Below are positions 1-6,215 of a stretch of DNA of 13,766 bases, piece after piece. This stretch comes from JAVBQJ01 sp045585875 (GTDB taxonomy: Bacteria; Verrucomicrobiota; Lentisphaeria; Victivallales; Victivallaceae). Numbering within the stretch: position 1 is the first letter of the stretch; the number at the start of each line of letters is the position of its first letter. Location of the stretch: positions 1 to 13,766 of the forward strand of contig JAZMZH010000101.1 of the NCBI GenBank assembly GCA_045585875.1. Direction: 5' to 3'. The notes under the pieces were generated by a model. The model saw only the letters and a program-made list of their open reading frames with translations. It was not told the DNA's origin and made no database searches. Made by a program: the position numbers and the translations under genes.

Positions 1-283
1 GGGGCCGGAGCGGCGGCGGGGGCCGCCACATCCGGGATGGCTTCGCCGGGCTCGCCGATGATGGCGCCCACGGTCATGACCGGGACTTCCTTGCCGGCCG
101 GGACGAGGATCTTCAGGAGGGTGCCCTCGAACTGAGACTCCACCTCCAGCACGGACTTGTCGGTTTCCACCTCAAAAAGGACGTCGCCTTTTTTGATCAC
201 GTCACCTTCCTTGACTTTCCAGTCGGCGATGGTGACCACTTCCTCGGATTGCCCGAGTTTCGGAATCGGTACTTTGGTAGCCA
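1..283 (-). CDS. Dihydrolipoamide acyltransferase (E2) of a 2-oxoacid dehydrogenase complex, N-terminal part only
   Basis: This is the first 94 codons of an E2 acyltransferase, the core that takes the acyl group from E1 and passes it to CoA. I translated it by hand from the ATG at 283. It opens MATKVPIPKLGQSEEVVT and forms one lipoyl domain (about residues 2-80). The motif ETDKSVLEVES holds the lysine expected to carry lipoate (Lys43). An Ala/Pro-rich linker begins near residue 84, and the window ends inside it. The catalytic domain, the E1/E3-binding domain and the stop codon lie off the left edge. The start is 24 bp after the E1 stop, with AAAGGAT as a fair ribosome site, so it is co-translated with E1 in one operon. 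The lipoyl domain is certain. Pyruvate as substrate is inferred from the E1 neighbour. Confidence 0.9.
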
Positions 284-307
284 TTGTGGAATATCCTTTT
301 TGGTGAC

Positions 308-2602
308 TTAGAGGATGGAACGGATGGCGGCAATCATGTCATCGACTTTGGGCAGGAAGGCCTTTTCCAAAGACTGAGCCTGAGGCGCGATGCCGTTCTT
401 GGCGCCGACCTTGATGACCGGCGCGTCCAGATCGTCGAAGCACTCGGCGACCACACGGGAAACGATTTCGCCGGTGAAGCTGCCCACGTCGACGCACTGG
501 CTGACGGCAACGCAGCGGCCGGTCTTGCGGACGCTGGCGAAAAGGGTATCCCAGTCAAAGGGCACCAGCGTGCGGGCGTCGATGACTTCCACGGAAACTC
601 CCTCTTCGGCGAGCTTGTCGGCGGCCTTGACGGCGTCGTTCACGGCCGGACCCCAGCTGATGACGGTGACGTCGCTGCCCTCGCGGCAGACCTTGGCCTG
701 GCCGAAGGGGACGAGGTACTCTTCCTCGGGCACCACGCCCTTGACGTTGTAGAGGAGCTGCCCCTCGACGAAGACCACCGGGTTGTTGGTGCGGATGGCG
801 CTCTTGATGAGGCCCTTGGCATCGGCGGGATTGGAGGGATAGGCCACCCAGGTGCCCGGGATGTGGGCGAAAAGACTCTCCAGGGACTGGGAGTGCTGCC
901 CGCCGTACCCCTTGCCGCCGCCGACGCTGCAGCGGATGACCAGAGGCACCTCGGTGGAGGCGCCGGTCATGTAATGCCACTTGGCGGCCTGGTTGGAAAT
1001 CTGATCCGAAGCCATGAGGGCGAAGTCCATATACATGAGCTCGGCCACCGGACGGTAGCCGGTCATGGCCATGCCGACGGCGGCGCCGCAGATGCAGGCT
1101 TCGGAGATGGGAGTGTTGAAGACCCGGTCGCGGCCGAATTCCTCCAGCATGCCCTTGGTCAGCTTAAAGGCGTTTCCGTAGTCGGCCACGTCTTCGCCGA
1201 AGAGCACCACGCGGTTGTCCCGGCGCATTTCCTCGATCATGCCTTCCTTGATGGCGTCGCGGTAGTTGATCATGCCGTTGGCGTCGCGTTTCACGGTCAC
1301 GGGATCGAAGATCGTGGGATGGGCGTAAGCCTCGGGCACCACGGAACTGTCGGTGTCGGTGTACATGTACTTGATGACATCCGCCGGATCGGGATCCGGA
1401 GAATCGGCGGCGCGGCGGGCGGCCCGGGCGTTGCGGGCGGCGACCTTTTCCTCGATGGCGGTCAGCTCCTTGGCGCTGGCGGCCTTGCTCTTGAGGAGTT
1501 TTTCACGGAAGGTGACGACGGGGTCCACCGCCTTCCAGCGGGCTTCCTCGTCCTTGGTGCGGTACTCGGTGCGGGGATCGGAGAGGGAGTGGCCGTAGTA
1601 GCGGTAGGTATCGAACTCCAGCAGCACCGGGCCCTCGCCCCTGGCGATGATCGCCTTGGCGCGGGAGATGGCGTCGCGGACGGCGAGCACGTCCATGCCG
1701 TTGACCACCTCGGCGTGCATGTTTTCGTTATCGAAGCCGGCGGCGCGGCGGGCCAGATGATCGACGCCGTTGACTTCGCCGTCGGCGCGTCCGGTCATGC
1801 CGTAATGGTTGTTGATGATGCAGTAGATCACCGGCAGACCGGCCTTGGTCTGGGCGATGGGACCGGTGAACTGATCCTGGGCGGCCCAGTTCAGGGCCTC
1901 CAGCACCACGCCGTTGGAATAGGCACCGTCACCGGCGAAGGTGCAGACGACGCGGTCCTTCATGGCCGGGTCGATGCGGCAGACCATACCGGCGCCGGTG
2001 GCGATGGGCACGCCGCCGCCGACGATGGCGTTGGCGCCCAGATGTCCGACCCGGAAGTCGGCGATGTGCATCCCGCCTCCGCGGCCCTTGCCGTAACCGG
2101 TCTCCTTACCGAAAAGCTCGGAGATGGTGTGGTAGACATGATCCTCCATGAGGGCTTCGCGGAGGGGTTCGCCGGAGAGGGAGGCGAATTCGGGGCAGCG
2201 CTCGTGGAGCTGCTGTTCGGTCATGCGGCGGATGGCGTGAAAGCCCTTGGCGATGGAATCGCCGTGGCCGCGGTGGGTGCTGGTGATGAGATCGGTGATG
2301 GCGAGAGTGGAGCAGACGCCGGCGGCGGTGGCCTCCTGACCGATGGAGAGGTGGGTGGGGCCGCGGTAATCGTAATCGGAGATGACTTCGTAGGCGCCGG
2401 TGCGGCACTTGAGGATCATTTCCTCGAACTCGCGGATGACGAGCATGGATTCATAAAGTTCCAGCAGATCGGCCTTGGTGACCTTGCCTTTTTTCAGCTC
2501 GGAGGAGATGTCTCCGTCGTACTGGTAGGCGGGGATCGGCGCGAACTTGACTGTCGACTTTTTGAAGTCCGGACCGCGGTCGCTGTAGTAATTGTTGCTC
2601 AT
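308..2602 (-). CDS. Fused alpha/beta E1 component of a 2-oxoacid (probably pyruvate) dehydrogenase
   Basis: Thiamine-diphosphate E1 that decarboxylates a 2-oxoacid and acylates the E2 lipoyl arm. At 764 aa it joins two subunits that many bacteria encode separately. The alpha half (about 45-400) has HRGHGDSIAKG (110-120), ELFGKETGYGKGRGG (162-176) and the ThDP motif GDG (224-226) to NN (264-265). It also has the loop YRYYGHSLSDPRTEYRT (333-349), a hallmark of PDH-type E1 alpha. A charged Ala/Arg linker (370-410) leads to the beta half (445-764), with LFGEDVADYG (467-476) and NTPISEACICGAAVG (496-510). Glu501 is the likely catalytic glutamate. The segment near 121-158 looks longer than in usual E1 alpha chains. 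The start at 2602 follows AAAGGAAAGGG and lies 30 bp after the deoR-type stop; the E2 gene follows. Pyruvate is the best guess; a branched-chain or acetoin substrate is not excluded. Confidence 0.93.
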   Translation of the reverse strand: MSNNYYSDRGPDFKKSTVKFAPIPAYQYDGDISSELKKGKVTKADLLELYESMLVIREFEEMILKCRTGAYEVISDYDYRGPTHLSIGQEATAAGVCSTLAITDLITSTHRGHGDSIAKGFHAIRRMTEQQLHERCPEFASLSGEPLREALMEDHVYHTISELFGKETGYGKGRGGGMHIADFRVGHLGANAIVGGGVPIATGAGMVCRIDPAMKDRVVCTFAGDGAYSNGVVLEALNWAAQDQFTGPIAQTKAGLPVIYCIINNHYGMTGRADGEVNGVDHLARRAAGFDNENMHAEVVNGMDVLAVRDAISRAKAIIARGEGPVLLEFDTYRYYGHSLSDPRTEYRTKDEEARWKAVDPVVTFREKLLKSKAASAKELTAIEEKVAARNARAARRAADSPDPDPADVIKYMYTDTDSSVVPEAYAHPTIFDPVTVKRDANGMINYRDAIKEGMIEEMRRDNRVVLFGEDVADYGNAFKLTKGMLEEFGRDRVFNTPISEACICGAAVGMAMTGYRPVAELMYMDFALMASDQISNQAAKWHYMTGASTEVPLVIRCSVGGGKGYGGQHSQSLESLFAHIPGTWVAYPSNPADAKGLIKSAIRTNNPVVFVEGQLLYNVKGVVPEEEYLVPFGQAKVCREGSDVTVISWGPAVNDAVKAADKLAEEGVSVEVIDARTLVPFDWDTLFASVRKTGRCVAVSQCVDVGSFTGEIVSRVVAECFDDLDAPVIKVGAKNGIAPQAQSLEKAFLPKVDDMIAAIRSIL

Positions 2603-2632
2603 TTGGCACCCTTTCCTTTGTTTGTTTCGGGT

Positions 2633-3406
2633 TTACTGTTGGGTAATGATGCTGATATGTTTTGACTTCAGGCGCTTGACCACCGTCGGGGCGGGCATGC
2701 GCTCGGTTATGATGCTGTAAAGGGGCGAATCCGCTCCGGCGCGGACGATGCTGGAGGCGTCGATCTTGCCGGAATCGATCAGGAGATAGGAGCGGAGAGC
2801 CCGGCTCATGACCATGGATTTGGTGAAGGCTTCGTTGGGGTCGGTGGTGCTCATCCCCTCCTCCGGCGAAAAACCGATGGTGCCCATAAAGGCTTTGTCG
2901 AAGGTGAGCTGTTCGGCCACCGGCGCGGTGAGCGGTCCCACCAGGGTGCGGCTGATGGGGCGGAGCTCTCCGCCCAGCAGGATCAGCTTATGCTCCGAAT
3001 CCATGAGCTCCACGGCGGCACTCAGACTGTTGGTGACGATGGTGAGCTGTTTTTTCTCGCGGAGGAGCTTGGCCAGAGCGAGGACGGTGCTGCCGCCGTC
3101 CAGAAAGATGGCGTCCCGATCGCGGATCTCGTCGCAGGCGAGACGGGCGATGACATTTTTCGCCTCGGCGTTGATGAGGGTCTTTTCGTCGAAGAGAGGC
3201 TCCTGGCGGCGGAAGTTGGAAATGGCCTCGGCGCCGCCGTGGACGCGGCGCAGGAGACCGGCGGACTCGAGATTCTGGAGATCGCGCCGCACGGTAGCCT
3301 CGGAAACCTCGAGCATCCCGGCCAGCTCGGAAATGGAACGGGACCCACCGCTCAGGGTGTTCAGTATCCGTTCCTCGCGTTCCGGTGTAAGCAGGCGTCT
3401 TGCCAT
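2633..3406 (-). CDS. DeoR/GlpR-family transcriptional repressor
   Basis: Cytoplasmic DNA-binding regulator of 257 aa, the usual length for the family. The N-terminal winged helix-turn-helix (about 7-60) reads through SISELAGMLEVSEATVRRDL to LRRVHGGAEA, the DeoR signature. The C-terminal DeoRC sensor domain (about 75-235) has FLDGGST (101-107), IVTNS (123-127) and LLGGELR (143-149). These are the sugar-phosphate-binding sites of this isomerase-like fold. The frame is open up to 3598, but the ATG at 3406 is chosen: it begins the conserved domain and lies about 27 nt past the predicted transcription start, with AGAGGA upstream. It is the first gene of an operon with E1 and E2, and probably controls both them and itself. 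The ligand is unknown; a phosphorylated sugar is typical of the family. Confidence 0.92.
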   Translation of the reverse strand: MARRLLTPEREERILNTLSGGSRSISELAGMLEVSEATVRRDLQNLESAGLLRRVHGGAEAISNFRRQEPLFDEKTLINAEAKNVIARLACDEIRDRDAIFLDGGSTVLALAKLLREKKQLTIVTNSLSAAVELMDSEHKLILLGGELRPISRTLVGPLTAPVAEQLTFDKAFMGTIGFSPEEGMSTTDPNEAFTKSMVMSRALRSYLLIDSGKIDASSIVRAGADSPLYSIITERMPAPTVVKRLKSKHISIITQQ

Positions 3407-3439
3407 CCCAAAGTCCTCTGTTTTATCGGTCGATGGGGT

Positions 3440-3468
3440 AATATACACCGTTTTGCAATGTTTTGCAA
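3440..3468 (-). promoter_or_regulatory. Sigma70-type promoter of the deoR-E1-E2 operon
   Basis: On the minus strand, TTGCAA (3463-3468) and TATATT (3440-3445) are separated by exactly 17 bp. Transcription should start near 3433 and give a leader of about 27 nt before the ATG at 3406. It is the only good promoter seen upstream of this three-gene run. Confidence 0.7.
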
Positions 3469-3480
3469 TCTTTTGAAATA
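3451..3480. repeat. Three tandem 10-bp direct repeats over the deoR promoter, operator candidate
   Basis: On the plus strand the units are TTTTGCAATG, TTTTGCAATC and TTTTGAAATA, adjacent and in phase, one per helical turn. The first two differ at one base. They cover the -35 box and the spacer of the deoR promoter. Some DeoR-family repressors bind arrays of short direct repeats in their own promoters, so autoregulation is a reasonable inference. A chance AT-rich run is the alternative. Confidence 0.5.
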
Positions 3481-3539
3481 TTTTTTTTGATTTTTTATTT
3501 TTTTGAAACGGACCGATCCCGGAACCGGGAGCGGAGGGC

Positions 3540-3568
3540 TTGACATTTCCCCCCGCGCGCGCTATATT
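3540..3568 (+). promoter_or_regulatory. Near-consensus sigma70 promoter of the DUF2339 gene
   Basis: A perfect -35 box TTGACA (3540-3545), a 17-bp spacer and TATATT (3563-3568). The expected start near 3575 leaves a leader of about 35 nt before the ATG at 3610. The GC inverted repeat TCCCGG-AA-CCGGGA lies just upstream (3517-3530) and could be an operator or chance. Confidence 0.8.
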
Positions 3569-3609
3569 AAGGCGCTGATGCAGCAAAATCTTCAACACGG
3601 GGAATTGCC

Positions 3610-5553
3610 ATGGACGAGATCGCTATCGCTTTACTGCTTACCGTTTCCCTGCTGACCATGCTTACGGCGGGAGCGGCCGTCGCGGCGGCTCTGCTGATCC
3701 GGAGCAAACTCTCCGAAGTCAGCCGGAGGCTGGATGCGCTGACAGGGATGATTTCCGGACTTCTGCTGCAGACCCGGGAGAAACGTCCGGAGCGGCGGCC
3801 CGAAACAACTCCGGCCTCCGCCGGAGCACCCGCCCGCCCGCCGGTGATCCGCGGAACAGGCACCGCATCGCCGGCGCCTGCCGCCGCGCCGATGAGAGCC
3901 GGACCGCCGCACCGGTCTCCGCCCCCCGTCCGGGCCGTATCGCCTCTGGAAGAGCGGACCGCCGGACTGCTTAAAAGCATCTGGAACTGGATCTGCGTGG
4001 GCGAGGAATTCCGTCCCCGCGGCATCTCCGCCGAATACGCCGCCGTGACCGCCTGGCTGATCCGCGCCGGGATCTTTCTCATGCTCTGCGGGGCGGGATT
4101 TCTGCTGAAATACTCCTTTGACCGGAATTTCCTCCCTCCGGCGGCGCGGGTGGCGGGCACCCTGGCCGTCGGCCTCGCCGCCGCGATTCTCGGGACGCGC
4201 TTCGCCCGGAACCGGGGCAAATACCGGATGCTGAATCTCGCCGTCTCCGGCGCGGGATTTGTGCTCATGTACCTGGGGATATTCGCCGGGGTGCGCCTCT
4301 ATCCGCTTTTCGAACCGGCTGCGGCCATGATGCTGGCGGCGGCGGTGACCGCCGGAGCGGTTTTCGCGGCCCGGCGCGCCGACGGACTGCTCACCGCGGT
4401 GATCGGCTGTCTGGGCGGCTTCATGGCGCCGGTGCTGCTGTCGGTCGACGGCGGAAATCCGGTGCTGTTGGCCTTGTGGATGACGCTGCTGAATACGGGC
4501 ATGCTCGGAGCCGCGGTCAACCGCCGCTGGATCCTGCTGGAGGGGCTCTCTCTGGCCGGATACGGGCTCCTCTCGCTGGCGGCCTTCAACCATCTGTCCC
4601 GGCAGGAATCCATCATTATGCTGGGATTTTTCACGTTGAATCTGCTGCTTTTCGACCTTGCCGCGCTGCTGCGCCGCCGGAGGCTCACGGTGCTGGACTT
4701 CACTCTGCTGGCGGCCAATCAGGTGTTGTTTCTGCTCCTGGCCCTGCCCGTCGCCGACGCGCTCCGCACCTCCTGGCGGCTTCCGGCGCTGATCGCGCTG
4801 GGATCGGCTCTGATCAAACTCGGCGGCCGGAAGCTCATTCCGAGAGAAAACGCCGCCGGAAAAAGTTTCTTCGCGGTGCTGGCCGCCCTGAATCTGGCGC
4901 TGGCCGCGGTGCTGGCGGCGAGCGGGGCCTGGCGGGGCGCCCTGCCGGTACTGGAGGCGCTGGCGGTCCTGGAAACGGGACGGCGGAGCCGCTGCCGGGC
5001 GCTGAGCGTCACCGGCGCCATTCTCTTTCTGCCCGCCTCCCTGATCGCCATGGCGGCGGCGACGGAGATCACGGCGGAGTACCCGCTCCGGCTGGCGGAA
5101 TCCTTCGCCTCCGAAGGCGTGGCCTCCGTGTGCATCCTGCTGGCGGGGCTCTCGCTGGCGAAGACCCTCACTCCGGAGGGCCGGAAACTCTTTCCCCAGC
5201 TGCCCGCGTTATTTTCCGCCGCGGGCGGCGGCTGGCTTTTCTGCTGGATCACGCGGGAGGTTTTCGACATGCTTTCCCTTTGGCTGCCCGGATTCCGTCA
5301 CGCCGGAGTGACCGTGGTCTGGGCGCTGCTGGCGATGGCGCTGGTGACCTGGGGGATCCGGCGCGGAGCGGCGGTATTCCGGCATATCGGCGTCATCCTG
5401 CTGGGGATATGCGCGGGCAAGATTCTGCTCTTCGATCTGGCCGGCACCGCTCCCGTCTGGCGGATCGTCTCCTTCGGCGCGGTGGGAGCGCTGCTGCTGA
5501 CGGGGGCGGTGCTCTACATCCGGAAGCGGGAACAATTCCGCATCGACCGCTGA
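3610..5553 (+). CDS. DUF2339 family multi-pass membrane protein
   Basis: Predicted inner-membrane protein of 647 aa; the family has no firmly established biochemical role. One N-terminal membrane helix (about 5-30) is followed by a short helical stretch (31-55). Next comes a Pro/Ala/Arg-rich, low-complexity linker (about 58-112). From residue 145 to the C-terminus come many hydrophobic helices, perhaps 15 or more. Family landmarks are LLKYSFDRNFLPPAARV (165-181) and LGGFMAPVLLS (268-278). The start at 3610 is the first ATG after a strong promoter and begins directly with the first helix; its ribosome site (GGGGA) is weak. It is monocistronic or reads weakly into the peroxidase gene 109 bp on. 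The family assignment is solid; function is open. Confidence 0.88.
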   Translation: MDEIAIALLLTVSLLTMLTAGAAVAAALLIRSKLSEVSRRLDALTGMISGLLLQTREKRPERRPETTPASAGAPARPPVIRGTGTASPAPAAAPMRAGPPHRSPPPVRAVSPLEERTAGLLKSIWNWICVGEEFRPRGISAEYAAVTAWLIRAGIFLMLCGAGFLLKYSFDRNFLPPAARVAGTLAVGLAAAILGTRFARNRGKYRMLNLAVSGAGFVLMYLGIFAGVRLYPLFEPAAAMMLAAAVTAGAVFAARRADGLLTAVIGCLGGFMAPVLLSVDGGNPVLLALWMTLLNTGMLGAAVNRRWILLEGLSLAGYGLLSLAAFNHLSRQESIIMLGFFTLNLLLFDLAALLRRRRLTVLDFTLLAANQVLFLLLALPVADALRTSWRLPALIALGSALIKLGGRKLIPRENAAGKSFFAVLAALNLALAAVLAASGAWRGALPVLEALAVLETGRRSRCRALSVTGAILFLPASLIAMAAATEITAEYPLRLAESFASEGVASVCILLAGLSLAKTLTPEGRKLFPQLPALFSAAGGGWLFCWITREVFDMLSLWLPGFRHAGVTVVWALLAMALVTWGIRRGAAVFRHIGVILLGICAGKILLFDLAGTAPVWRIVSFGAVGALLLTGAVLYIRKREQFRIDR

Positions 5554-5568
5554 AAATTCCGAATTTTC
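5552..5568 (+). terminator. AT-rich stem-loop after the DUF2339 gene, weak terminator candidate
   Basis: GAAAATTC (5552-5559) and GAATTTTC (5561-5568) are perfect inverted arms around a single C, so the real loop must open one or two pairs. The pyrimidine-rich TTCTTC follows. It overlaps the stop codon. The low GC content of the stem makes strong termination doubtful. Confidence 0.3.
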
Positions 5569-5582
5569 TTCTTCACTCGGAT

Positions 5583-5610
5583 TTGCAATCCGGCGGGCAG
5601 GGTTTATCTT
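5583..5610 (+). promoter_or_regulatory. Promoter of the glutathione peroxidase gene
   Basis: TTGCAA (5583-5588), a 16-bp spacer and TATCTT (5605-5610), with a start expected near 5617 and a leader of about 45 nt. The -35 box sits inside a perfect dyad, CGGATT-TGC-AATCCG (5578-5592), which could be a repressor site. Confidence 0.5.
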
Positions 5611-5662
5611 ATGGCGAAGCCCCGGAAATCCGCAGACTGCAGCATGGAAAGGAATTTGAAAG

Positions 5663-6208
5663 ATGGCCGGATTTTATGATTTCACCCTGATCGCCGCCGA
5701 CGGCGGAACGCTGAACCTCGCCGACCTGAAAGGCAAAGTCGTCATGGTCGTGAACACCGCCACCGAGTGCGGCTTCACCCCCCAGTACGAACCCCTGGAG
5801 GCGATGTACGAAAAGTACCGCTCCCGCGGGCTGGAGATCATCGACATCCCCTGCAATCAATTCGGGGCCCAGGCGCCCGGCACCGACGCCGAGATCGGGC
5901 AATTCTGCACCATGCGTTTTCACACCGCGTTTCCCCGGATGCGCAAAGCCGAGGTCAACGGCCCCGGTCAGCTGCCCCTTTACGTCTATCTGAAATCCTG
6001 CAAGGGCTTCGAAGGTTTCGGCGAAGGCGCGATGGCGGACATTCTCCGGGACATTCTGCCGAAGATCGACCCCGGATACGCCGCCAACAGCGACATCAAG
6101 TGGAACTTCACGAAATTCATCATCGACCGCTCCGGCCGGGTGGCGGCGCGCTTCGAGCCCACCGCGGATATGGCCGAGGTGGAGCAATTCATCCGCACCC
6201 TGCTGTAA
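5663..6208 (+). CDS. Glutathione peroxidase family protein, cysteine type, likely thioredoxin-dependent
   Basis: Cytoplasmic thiol peroxidase of 181 aa that reduces hydrogen peroxide or organic peroxides. The thioredoxin fold carries the family motif NTATECGFTPQYE (31-43) with peroxidatic Cys36. Other active-site residues are Gln70 in PCNQFGAQAPG and Trp147-Asn148 in KWNFTKF. A second cysteine, Cys82 in QFCTMRF, sits at the position of the resolving cysteine in yeast Gpx3-type enzymes. These use thioredoxin rather than glutathione, so thioredoxin is the likelier donor here. Codon 36 is an ordinary cysteine codon (TGC), not a recoded TGA. The start at 5663 follows GGAAAGGAA at 8-nt spacing and matches the family N-terminus. 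It is convergent with the mannosidase gene, with only 7 bp between stop codons. It probably supports oxidative-stress defence. Confidence 0.94.
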   Translation: MAGFYDFTLIAADGGTLNLADLKGKVVMVVNTATECGFTPQYEPLEAMYEKYRSRGLEIIDIPCNQFGAQAPGTDAEIGQFCTMRFHTAFPRMRKAEVNGPGQLPLYVYLKSCKGFEGFGEGAMADILRDILPKIDPGYAANSDIKWNFTKFIIDRSGRVAARFEPTADMAEVEQFIRTLL

Positions 6209-6215
6209 GGGGTGC
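6195..6215. terminator. Stem-loop at the convergent end of the peroxidase and mannosidase genes
   Basis: GCACCC (6195-6200) pairs with GGGTGC (6210-6215), plus one T-G wobble inside and a 7-nt loop. It contains the peroxidase stop codon and abuts the mannosidase stop at 6216. No T-tract follows on either strand, so it is at best a stabilising or Rho-assisted 3' end. Confidence 0.4.

Noticed and set aside
284..2665. A 793-codon open frame on the plus strand opposite the E1 gene
   Set aside because: It mirrors the E1 gene, which has full domain motifs, and its product is a low-complexity Gly/Asp/His/Val-rich string. Long antisense frames are expected in GC-rich genes.
3407..3598. Upstream extension of the DeoR-type gene to 3598
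   Set aside because: It would cross the promoter, the tandem repeats and a poly-A/T run, and the added residues match nothing in the family.
4476..5690. A 404-codon plus-strand frame inside the DUF2339 gene
   Set aside because: It is a shifted reading of the membrane protein, rich in Gly, Arg and Ala, with no ribosome site.
5768..5773. Possible selenocysteine in the peroxidase
   Set aside because: The active-site codon is TGC, an ordinary cysteine, and the frame is uninterrupted.
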